Source of the DNA: Nibrella saemangeumensis
GTDB taxonomy: Bacteria; Bacteroidota; Bacteroidia; Cytophagales; Spirosomataceae
Direction: 5' to 3'
Assembly (NCBI RefSeq): GCF_039541915.1
Contig: NZ_BAABHD010000083.1
Span: 124,001 to 188,000 of the forward strand
DNA: 64,000 nucleotides
Part shown: positions 1 to 6,671 of the stretch, one piece after another
Numbering within the stretch: the stretch's first letter is position 1
Layout of the letters: each line of letters starts with the position of its first letter
The notes under the pieces: model-generated
Told to the model about the DNA's origin: nothing
Seen by the model: the letters and a program-made list of their open reading frames with translations, nothing else
Database searches by the model: none
Translations under genes and position numbers: made by a program

Positions 1-1327
1 TATAAACGGTTGTACCATTACCCCAGCTTCCCTGAGCAATTGCTTCGATCCGATCGTTGATGCGGTAATGCAGGGCACCATTTAATTTCAAGCTACCGGT
101 CCGGTAGTCGACCAGATCCCGTTCTGCATAGCCGGTGCGGGAAATGGGTGCGTTAGGCAGCAGGATGTTATTAACAATCTGGGTAGCCGGGAGGCCGGTA
201 GCGGCCGAAATCTGATTGACACCGGCAACAATACGAGCCAGATCTGGCGAAATAGCCTGTAACTGGGCGGCAGGTAAGGCCAGGAATCCCGCAAACTGCT
301 GCCGGAAAGCCAATAGGTTGGCACTGGTGGGGTTTTCGTCGCCGTAAATGTTTACTCCGTTGTAATTCGGGTTGTTCTGCCGGGTTCCGTTTGCCAGTGT
401 ATTGCCGTTGGTGAAGCTCATATCCCGCGTGTCGGTAGCTTCCCAATCCTGGGCAGTCAGGTAGCCCGCGTTGATCTTAAACGCTACTTTATTGTTGAAC
501 GCCTTGGCATACCGGATGGCTACATCGTAGAACGGTGTATTCTGATTGGCGCGGTTAGACGCACTCATGATCCCCGTTTTAGCGTAGGCGCTCAGTCCCT
601 GATACAGGAATGGGCTCTTGCTGGTCATCAGCAGCAAACCGTTGGTCGCGTTGGGGCCGTACAGCGCCGAGGCTGCACCGGGCAGCAATTCTACACTCTC
701 CAGATCCAGCTCTGAAATACCGACGATGTTACCCACCGAGAAGTTCAGACCCGGTGCCTGGTTGTCCATCCCATCGATCATCTGCACGACCCGAACGTTG
801 CCGTTACCGGTAAAGCCACGCGTATTCACCGAACTAAAGGTCAAACTCTGGGTGCTAAGCTCCACGCCTTTCAGGTTGCGCAACGCATCGTAAAAGTTGG
901 CTGAAGGCGTATTGCGGATCGCCCGGATATCCATTTTTTCGACGGTAACCGGCGACTGCATCACACTTTCTTCCACCCGCGAGGCCGACACAACTACCTC
1001 CTGGCCCAGCATGGGCTGCTCTACCAACTCGACCGTCAGATTATCACGATTACCCTGAATGGTTATTTCCTGGCTTTTATAACCTACCGAACTAATCAGC
1101 AGGGTAAATGGGGTAGAAGCATTGGTGTTCAGGGTAAAGTTTCCTCTTGCGTCAGTAATTGTTCCGGCTACCCGTCCTTTGATAGAAATACTTGCTCCGG
1201 CCAGTCCCTCTTTCGTGCCCGCATCCGCAACTCGTCCCGACAGGCTGGTCTGAGCCATTAGCCATGTTGTCATTAATAAACCATACGCCGTTAAAAAAAA
1301 CTGGCGACAGGTAGAATTCTTCAGCAT
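1..1327 (-). CDS. TonB-dependent receptor (3' end outside window)
   Basis: Outer-membrane receptor that would import a ligand using TonB energy; the substrate is not evident. About 442 residues are visible from the ATG at 1327, and the C-terminal barrel lies beyond position 1. A signal peptide ends near residue 26 (TTWLMAQ). It is followed by a carboxypeptidase-regulatory-like beta-sandwich (about 30-115: GRVAG-TITDARGNF) and a TonB plug domain (about 120-235: VVVSASR, NTRGFTGNGNVRVVQMIDGM, GAASALYGPNATNG). Barrel strands begin after that. It is transcribed divergently from manC and has its own good promoter (TTG-N20-TATGTTTA). No SusD-type partner is seen on this side. The family call is firm; the ligand is unknown. 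Confidence 0.9.
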   Translation of the reverse strand, partial: MLKNSTCRQFFLTAYGLLMTTWLMAQTSLSGRVADAGTKEGLAGASISIKGRVAGTITDARGNFTLNTNASTPFTLLISSVGYKSQEITIQGNRDNLTVELVEQPMLGQEVVVSASRVEESVMQSPVTVEKMDIRAIRNTPSANFYDALRNLKGVELSTQSLTFSSVNTRGFTGNGNVRVVQMIDGMDNQAPGLNFSVGNIVGISELDLESVELLPGAASALYGPNATNGLLLMTSKSPFLYQGLSAYAKTGIMSASNRANQNTPFYDVAIRYAKAFNNKVAFKINAGYLTAQDWEATDTRDMSFTNGNTLANGTRQNNPNYNGVNIYGDENPTSANLLAFRQQFAGFLALPAAQLQAISPDLARIVAGVNQISAATGLPATQIVNNILLPNAPISRTGYAERDLVDYRTGSLKLNGALHYRINDRIEAIAQGSWGNGTTVY

Positions 1328-1373
1328 AAATTTGTTCGTTATGGGGGTTAATTACTTAGAAAATTTAATGCGA

Positions 1374-1404
1374 TAAACATACGTAACTAAGCGTATACGT
1401 ACAA
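1374..1404 (-). promoter_or_regulatory. Bacteroidota-type promoter of the TonB receptor gene
   Basis: Read on the minus strand, TTG (1404-1402), a 20-base spacer and TATGTTTA (1381-1374) match the Bacteroidota consensus TTTG-N19-TAnnTTTG with only the last base differing. The start codon lies about 45 bases downstream. The spacer holds the palindromes CGTATACG (1392-1399) and TACGTA (1380-1385), which could be regulatory half-sites. Confidence 0.6.
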
Positions 1405-1474
1405 TTTTTTCTGGAAATTGTAGAAAATAATTTGTTAAGCCTGCTGGATAAGATTCGAAAGAAGCGGCCGGCTT

Positions 1475-1507
1475 TTTGTGTTTATAGAGAAGATAAATTC
1501 ACCTTTG
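1475..1507 (+). promoter_or_regulatory. Probable promoter of manC
   Basis: TTTG at 1475-1478, a 21-base spacer and CACCTTTG at 1500-1507 resemble the Bacteroidota promoter (one mismatch in TAnnTTTG). It lies about 35 bases upstream of the ATG at 1543. It falls inside an upstream in-frame extension of the open frame (from 1432), which argues that the extension is not translated. Confidence 0.5.
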
Positions 1508-1542
1508 CAGATGTAAACGATTTACTAGTTAGCACTACTTTC

Positions 1543-2613
1543 ATGAACCACACATATGTAGTAATAATGGCTGGCGGAGTTGGTACCCGTTTCTGGCCGT
1601 TTAGTCGTACCAACAATCCCAAACAATTTCATGATGTTCTGGGCACGGGCCGAACCCTGCTGCAACAGACGGCAGAGCGGTTCGACGGCATTTGCCCCCC
1701 CGAAAACATCTATATAGTAACCAGCACGGAATACAAAGACCTGGTTCAGGAACAACTGCCGTACCTGACCGACGAACAGGTTTTGTGCGAACCGGTTCGT
1801 CGGAACACAGCCCCGTGTATTGCGTATGCCTGTTATAAAATCAGTGTGCGCGACCCGGAGGCCAACATTGTTGTTGCTCCGGCAGACCACATTATCTTAA
1901 AAGAAGACGAGTTTAGAAGAACGATACAAACGGCGCTGGCGGCTACCGAAAACCAGGATATTCTGGTAACACTGGGGATTCAGCCGAGCCGCCCTGATAC
2001 CGGTTACGGTTATATTCAGTACATACCGGATTCGGGCGAGACGATAAAAAAGGTAAAGACCTTTACCGAAAAGCCTCATCTCCAGCTGGCGAAGCAGTTT
2101 CTGGAAACGGGCGAATTTGTCTGGAACGCGGGCATCTTTGTCTGGAATGCGAAGGCAATACTGAATGCCTTTAAGCAGTACATGCCGGAGACGGCAGAAG
2201 TGTTTGAAGAGGGTACAAGTTGTTTTTATAATGAACAGGAAGCCTCCTTTATCGACCGGGCCTACTCGCTCTGTAAGAGTATGTCTATTGACAACGGCGT
2301 GATGGAGCGGGCCAATAACGTATACGTTGTGCTGAGCAACTTCGGCTGGTCAGACTTGGGAACGTGGAAGTCGCTGTACGAGGTATCGGAAAAAGACGCC
2401 GAGGAAAACGTAATCGACGGTCGGGTTATGTTGTACAGTACGCAGAACTGCATCATTAAAACACCCAAAGAACGTCTGGTGGTCATTAACGGACTCGACG
2501 GCTATATCGTAGCTGAATACGACAACGTATTGCTCATCTGCCCCAAAGACGAAGAACAGCGCGTTAAAGAATTCGTCGCCGATGCGAGGGAGAAGGGGGA
2601 AGAGTTTGTCTAA
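1543..2613 (+). CDS. manC: Mannose-1-phosphate guanylyltransferase
   Basis: Makes GDP-mannose from mannose-1-phosphate and GTP in the cytoplasm, feeding glycan synthesis. The 356-residue product starts with the nucleotidyltransferase signature VIMAGGVGTRFWPFSR and NPKQF, followed by APADHII, FTEKP and WNAGIFVW, all typical of the family. It has no C-terminal isomerase domain, so it is the short monofunctional form. I chose the ATG at 1543, not the in-frame start at 1432, because the signature must sit at the N-terminus and a promoter lies between the two. Its TAA stop is inside a hairpin shared with the convergent thiL. It may supply donors to the glycan cluster at 11.7-18.5 kb; that link is inference. 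Confidence 0.92.
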   Translation: MNHTYVVIMAGGVGTRFWPFSRTNNPKQFHDVLGTGRTLLQQTAERFDGICPPENIYIVTSTEYKDLVQEQLPYLTDEQVLCEPVRRNTAPCIAYACYKISVRDPEANIVVAPADHIILKEDEFRRTIQTALAATENQDILVTLGIQPSRPDTGYGYIQYIPDSGETIKKVKTFTEKPHLQLAKQFLETGEFVWNAGIFVWNAKAILNAFKQYMPETAEVFEEGTSCFYNEQEASFIDRAYSLCKSMSIDNGVMERANNVYVVLSNFGWSDLGTWKSLYEVSEKDAEENVIDGRVMLYSTQNCIIKTPKERLVVINGLDGYIVAEYDNVLLICPKDEEQRVKEFVADAREKGEEFV

Positions 2614-2654
2614 AAGCGATGGCAATCTGGCACTCCAGATCGCCATCGCTTTTA
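2611..2654. terminator. Bidirectional hairpin containing both convergent stop codons
   Basis: Perfect arms TAAAAGCGATGGC (2611-2623) and GCCATCGCTTTTA (2642-2654) enclose a second stem, ATCTGG/CCAGAT, around a CACT loop. The arms end in A/T runs, so it can terminate both strands. The first arm begins with the manC stop (2611-2613) and the last arm ends with the thiL stop (2652-2654). Confidence 0.8.
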
Positions 2655-3674
2655 AAAGTGCTTCCAGCCCTGCGCCTTGATTGGTGTGTGCTGGCCGGCG
2701 CGGGTGGCCAGCACCACTTGGCTGGGATCGGCGGTCATGTAGCCGATGGCCGTGATGCGGGCGTGGTTCTTAAGCTTTTCGAATTCCTGCGGCCGGATGG
2801 TAAACAATAACTCATAATCTTCTCCACCGTTGAGGGCAGCCGTTACCGGGCTGATCTTGAACTCGTCGGCGGCCAGGTAACTCTGATCATCAATAGGAAT
2901 AGTATCGTCGAAGATGACGGCTCCCGTTTGGGACTGGGTGCAAAGATGCAGGATTTCGGAGGCCAGTCCGTCAGATATATCAATCATGGCCGTTGGCTTT
3001 ATGTCGAGGTCGCGTAGCTCATGAACAATGTCGGTGCGGGCGTCGGGCCGGAGCTGGCGCTGAACCAGATAGGCTTTTTCGTCCAGGTTCGGCTGCATAG
3101 TGGGGTCGGACAGATACACCTGCTTTTCGCGTTCCAGCAGTTGCAGACCCAGATAGGCGGCTCCCAAATCGCCGGTTACGCAGATGACGTCGTTTGGCTG
3201 AGCCGTATTTCGGTAAGCAATACGTTCTTTCGGTACCTTGCCCAACACCGTTACCGAGATGGTCAGCCCAGACCGGGATGCTGTGGTATCGCCCCCCACC
3301 AGGTCGACGTTGTAGGCCTCACAGGCAGCGGCAATACCTTTGTAAAGCTCCTCCACCGCTTCGACTGTAAACCGGCTGCTGATGCCGATATTTACGGTAA
3401 GCTGGGAGGGCAGGCCATTCATAGCCGCCATATCAGAAATATTAACCGCCACAGCCTTGAAGCCCAGGTGTTGCAGCGGCATATACATCAGGTCGAAGTG
3501 AACTCCTTCCAGCAGCATATCGCTGGACATCAGCAGGTATTCGTCGCCATCCGTACCGATAACGGCGGCATCGTCGCCAATACCCCGGACAGTATCCTGG
3601 TGCCGGGGGGGCGGTACCAATTGACTGATTTTGTTGATGAGTCCAAATTCGCCCAGAGAATCGATGGTTGTCAT
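2652..3674 (-). CDS. thiL: Thiamine-monophosphate kinase
   Basis: Phosphorylates thiamine monophosphate to the active cofactor thiamine pyrophosphate with ATP. The 340-residue product carries the ThiL/PurM-like signatures GIGDDAAVI near residue 37, SSDMLLEGVHFD, the VGGDTTAS metal-binding loop, and DISDGLASEI and NGGEDYELLF further on. The frame is open upstream to 3746, but that region is the terminator of the preceding gene, and family members begin near MTTIDSLGEFGLI. I therefore place the start at 3674. It ends convergently with manC, sharing one hairpin. No other thiamine genes are nearby. Confidence 0.93.
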   Translation of the reverse strand: MTTIDSLGEFGLINKISQLVPPPRHQDTVRGIGDDAAVIGTDGDEYLLMSSDMLLEGVHFDLMYMPLQHLGFKAVAVNISDMAAMNGLPSQLTVNIGISSRFTVEAVEELYKGIAAACEAYNVDLVGGDTTASRSGLTISVTVLGKVPKERIAYRNTAQPNDVICVTGDLGAAYLGLQLLEREKQVYLSDPTMQPNLDEKAYLVQRQLRPDARTDIVHELRDLDIKPTAMIDISDGLASEILHLCTQSQTGAVIFDDTIPIDDQSYLAADEFKISPVTAALNGGEDYELLFTIRPQEFEKLKNHARITAIGYMTADPSQVVLATRAGQHTPIKAQGWKHF

Positions 3675-3726
3675 ATTGGAAAGAAGCTCTTTTGGATGAG
3701 CTGATAGTATGGAAACAAAATTGGGC

Positions 3727-3766
3727 ATAAAAAAGCCGTTCCCCATCGAGAGGAACGGCTTTTTTA
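3727..3766 (-). terminator. Rho-independent terminator of the 3789-4235 gene
   Basis: AAAAAAGCCGTTCC (from 3727) pairs with GGAACGGCTTTTTT across the loop CCATCGAGA. On the minus strand the stem is followed by a T run. It separates the lipoprotein gene from thiL and rules out the longer thiL start. Confidence 0.85.
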
Positions 3767-3788
3767 TAGAATAAAGCGTTAAATCAGC

Positions 3789-4235
3789 TTACGGATTCGA
3801 TAGTGTATAAACATTCATGGTGCCACCGGTCTTCTGGCTGGCGGTTGTGCGCGTAAGCTTCAGTTCCGTATCGCTGATTGAGTCGATGGTAAATTCTATG
3901 GTGCCGTTAGTGCCGGTAGGCTGCGGTGTCAGGTTCTTCAAAATAAGCTTGTTTTCACCCTGTACTTCCCATTGACCCGTAAAGGTGTTGTTGTCTACCT
4001 CCCTGAGCGTAGCCGTGGCGGTGCTTAGGTCAATCCGGAAGTTGGAATAGCCGGGTTTGGCGTTGTTGGTTCCTCCCCGCGTAAACACCGTGGTACTGTT
4101 TTCCTGGACAATGCGGGCGGTCCAGTTTTTAGCGATACGCTCCGATACGGGTGGAGGGGCTGGCTTTTTGCAACCAACCGCTAGGATACCAATGACCAAT
4201 ATAGAGAGAAGGGTAGCAAATAAACTCTTTTTCAT
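3789..4235 (-). CDS. Lipoprotein, lipocalin-like candidate
   Basis: The 148-residue product begins MKKSLFATLLSILVIGILAVGC, a signal peptide with lipobox AVGC; after lipidation the protein would start CKKPAPPP. The rest is rich in beta-strand-like segments (NFRIDLSTATATLREV, FTGQWEVQ, NKLILKNLT, GTIEFTIDSIS, ELKLTRT), resembling small Bacteroidota lipocalin-like lipoproteins. That fold assignment is by pattern only. Three upstream codons begin with TTG; the ATG at 4235 fits the signal peptide better. It has its own promoter and terminator, so it is monocistronic. Function unknown; probably envelope-anchored. Confidence 0.75.
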   Translation of the reverse strand: MKKSLFATLLSILVIGILAVGCKKPAPPPVSERIAKNWTARIVQENSTTVFTRGGTNNAKPGYSNFRIDLSTATATLREVDNNTFTGQWEVQGENKLILKNLTPQPTGTNGTIEFTIDSISDTELKLTRTTASQKTGGTMNVYTLSNP

Positions 4236-4262
4236 AAAATACAAATAGGCTACAGATGAGGC

Positions 4263-4296
4263 TAAAGTTACGCTAATTTTGTGGTCACTTACAAAA
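4263..4296 (-). promoter_or_regulatory. Promoter of the 3789-4235 lipoprotein gene
   Basis: On the minus strand TTTTG (4296-4292), a 21-base spacer and TAACTTTA (4270-4263) fit the Bacteroidota promoter. The start codon is about 28 bases downstream. Confidence 0.55.
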
Positions 4297-4340
4297 GACG
4301 GGTTCTCAAATTAGCTTTCATTGAGTAAACGGATTAAAGA

Positions 4341-4598
4341 ATGCTGACTGACCAGCCCGAACTGAAATCATATACCCGATCTCAACTGGCGCTGCGCAAC
4401 GGCTCCGACCGCGACGAAATCTGGTGCGCCTACCAGGGTATCATTTACGATGTGACCAACTCCCGGCTGTGGCGCAAAGGAAAGCATTACGAACACTGGG
4501 CCGGTCAGGACCTAACGGATGAACTGGCCGAAGCTCCCCATTCCGAATGGGTATTCCGGCGCTTTAAGGCAGTCGGTAAATTAACGGATAATCTATGA
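4341..4598 (+). CDS. Cytochrome b5-like heme/steroid-binding domain protein
   Basis: Small 85-residue cytoplasmic protein made almost entirely of one cytochrome-b5-like domain: YTRSQLALRNGSD, an IWCAYQGIIYDVTNSRLWRKG strand-turn, then GKHYEHWAGQDLTDELAEAPHSEWVF. The His residues in GKHYEHWAG and APHSE are candidate heme ligands. This matches the family of predicted heme/steroid-binding proteins; a redox or ligand-binding role is inferred and no partner is proven. Its stop overlaps the start of the sugar-kinase-like gene (ATGA), so the two are translationally coupled, although a functional link between them is not obvious. Confidence 0.8.
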   Translation: MLTDQPELKSYTRSQLALRNGSDRDEIWCAYQGIIYDVTNSRLWRKGKHYEHWAGQDLTDELAEAPHSEWVFRRFKAVGKLTDNL

Positions 4599-5443
4599 TA
4601 TTAATTGCAGACAGCGGAGCCACAAAAACCGAATGGTTGCTGACCGGTAGCGGTGAGGCCGCTCAGACGATCCATACGGTAGGCCTGAATCCCTACTTTC
4701 TGAATACCGAGGCCATTGCGATGGTGCTGCGGAACCAGCTTCTGCCCGCTACGGGAGGGGGCAACATCCAGACGGTGTATTACTACGGCACTGGCTGTAA
4801 CAGCCCCGCCAGTTGTGCCATTGTGGCTGGTGCCATCCGGGCAGTCTGGCCGGCAGTGCAAACGGTAGAGGTAGACAGCGATATGCTGGGGGCAGCCAGG
4901 GCCGCCTGCGGGAATGAGCCGGGTATTGTCAGCATACTCGGTACGGGTTCCAATGCCTGCCGGTATGATGGGCGGCAGATTACCAGCCCAAGCTACTCTC
5001 TTGGCTTCTGGCTGGGTGACGAAGGCAGTGGTGGGTATCTGGGCAAAAGGCTGGTGGTGAATTTTCTGCACGAAAAGTTGCCTCAGGAGTTACATCAGCG
5101 GTTTGCTGAGCAATACCAGTTGAACCGGGTAATGGTACTGGAGAATGCTTACCAGAAGCCGTCTCCCAACCGGTACTTCGCTTCATTTGCACCATTTTTG
5201 TCGGAAAATAGAGCCCATCCTTACGTGCAGGATTTAATTAAACAGGCTTTCCGGACATTTCTGGAATTGTATGTAGGTAAGTTTCCCGAGTCTGCGGTAT
5301 GGCCGGTTCACTTTATCGGCTCGGTCGCTTACTACTTTCAGGACCTGCTGCGGGAGGTTGCTACTGAGCGGCAGATGACGCTGGGACGGATGCTGAAGGC
5401 TCCAATGGAGAGCCTGGCTCGGTACCATCAGGAGAATGCGTAA
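4595..5443 (+). CDS. BadF/N-acetylglucosamine kinase-like ATPase
   Basis: Actin-fold (ASKHA) kinase of 282 residues in the BadF/BadG/BcrA/BcrD and GlcNAc-kinase family. The phosphate-1 loop is at the very start (LIADSGATKTEWLLT); phosphate-2 is GIVSILGTGSNACRYDG, followed by GFWLGDEGSGGYLGK and near the end HFIGSVAYYF. In Bacteroidota, members of this length are usually predicted to phosphorylate N-acetylglucosamine or other amino sugars from peptidoglycan turnover; the substrate is not shown here. Translation overlaps the upstream cytochrome-b5-like gene by 4 bases. Confidence 0.8.
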   Translation: MILIADSGATKTEWLLTGSGEAAQTIHTVGLNPYFLNTEAIAMVLRNQLLPATGGGNIQTVYYYGTGCNSPASCAIVAGAIRAVWPAVQTVEVDSDMLGAARAACGNEPGIVSILGTGSNACRYDGRQITSPSYSLGFWLGDEGSGGYLGKRLVVNFLHEKLPQELHQRFAEQYQLNRVMVLENAYQKPSPNRYFASFAPFLSENRAHPYVQDLIKQAFRTFLELYVGKFPESAVWPVHFIGSVAYYFQDLLREVATERQMTLGRMLKAPMESLARYHQENA

Positions 5444-5565
5444 GCTTTCCGCAAAATAGTACAAAACCCATACCTGCTCTTATTTGTTTATACCCTACAA
5501 CTGCCGTTGTAAATGAAGCTGTGTGCAAAAGGCAACGGCCACATCGTAACTTTATCATTCACTCG

Positions 5566-6633
5566 ATGGCGAATCGTTATTACCTGAAGATTAAAGACAT
5601 TACCAAAGAAACGCCGGATGCCGTGACTATTAGTTTCTGGCACCCGCTTAATGAAGCGGTACGGTATCAGCCCGGTCAGTTTCTGACGTTTGTTCTGCCG
5701 GTGAACGGCAGCAAAGTGCGCCGGTCCTACTCCATGTCCAGTTCTCCCCACGTAGATGCCTCCCTGGCGGTAACGGTGAAGCGGCTCCCCGGTGGCCTGG
5801 TGTCTAACTATATCTGCGATAAGATGCAGCCGGGCGATGTGTTGGAAACGCTGGAGCCGATGGGGCACTTTGTTCCCCAGCTGGATCCGGCAAACCGCCG
5901 GCAGTTTATCCTGATCGGAGCGGGCAGCGGCATTACTCCCCTGTTTTCCATGATGAAATCGATTCTTCACGTAGAGCCCAACAGCAGGATCTGGCTGATT
6001 TATGGGAACCGTAATCAGGAGTCGATCATTTATAAACAACATCTGGACGCCATTACCCAAGTGCATAGCAACCGGGTGAAGGTAACGCACATCCTGAGCC
6101 AACCTAACGCCAGCTGGACTGGTTTGCAGGGACGCATTAATCAGTCGACGCTGTTAAAAGTTTTGGAGGAGCAACCCAGGGAATTGATTCAGGACGCGAG
6201 CTACTATGTCTGCGGCCCCGAGGGGATGATGGATGAGGTACGTAGCGCACTATCTATTCTGCATGTACCTACCAGGAATATTCACAAGGAAAGTTTTGCC
6301 ACGGCCCCGCCAGAAGTGTCGGGTGAGGTAACCGAAGATCCGGCCGCCGAAGCCGGCGGCTCGCAGGAGGTAACCATTCTGTACGAGGGCAGCGAATACA
6401 AATTTGCGGTGGAGCCGCACCAGACCATCCTCGAAGCCGCGCTCGATTTGGATATTGACCTGCCCTACTCGTGCCAGGCCGGTATGTGCACGGCCTGCAT
6501 GGGGCGTTGCGTTTCGGGTAAAGTGAAACTGGACGAAGAAGACGGTCTATCCGAATCAGAGCTGGACGCAGGCTATGTACTCACCTGTGTAGCCCATCCG
6601 TTAACCCGAGATGTGGTGATAGAAATAGAATAA
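5566..6633 (+). CDS. PaaE-like ferredoxin-NAD(P) reductase with 2Fe-2S domain
   Basis: Three-domain electron-transfer flavoprotein of 355 residues. It has an FAD-binding barrel (about 1-105, RRSYSMSSSP binds flavin), a NAD(P)-binding domain (GAGSGITPLFSMMKS, YYVCGPEGMM) and a C-terminal plant-type 2Fe-2S ferredoxin domain (SCQAGMCTACMGRC...LTC supplies four Cys). This order is that of phenylacetyl-CoA epoxygenase reductase PaaE and related oxygenase reductases. No paaABC-like oxygenase lies nearby, so the partner is unknown. An in-frame start 15 codons earlier exists; MANRYYLKIKD at 5566 is the usual family start. It ends at a strong bidirectional terminator. Confidence 0.88.
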   Translation: MANRYYLKIKDITKETPDAVTISFWHPLNEAVRYQPGQFLTFVLPVNGSKVRRSYSMSSSPHVDASLAVTVKRLPGGLVSNYICDKMQPGDVLETLEPMGHFVPQLDPANRRQFILIGAGSGITPLFSMMKSILHVEPNSRIWLIYGNRNQESIIYKQHLDAITQVHSNRVKVTHILSQPNASWTGLQGRINQSTLLKVLEEQPRELIQDASYYVCGPEGMMDEVRSALSILHVPTRNIHKESFATAPPEVSGEVTEDPAAEAGGSQEVTILYEGSEYKFAVEPHQTILEAALDLDIDLPYSCQAGMCTACMGRCVSGKVKLDEEDGLSESELDAGYVLTCVAHPLTRDVVIEIE

Positions 6634-6671
6634 CGAAAAAGCCTCACTTTGACGAGTGAGGCTTTTTCGTT
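6632..6671. terminator. Bidirectional terminator
   Basis: AACGAAAAAGCCTCACT and AGTGAGGCTTTTTCGTT are perfect 17-base arms around TTGACG, with T runs on both strands. It lies exactly between the convergent reductase and M56 peptidase genes. Confidence 0.92.

Noticed and set aside
4341..4598. The cytochrome-b5-like gene as a shadow of the kinase gene
   Set aside because: It lies upstream, has the heme-domain pattern and a proper ATGA junction.
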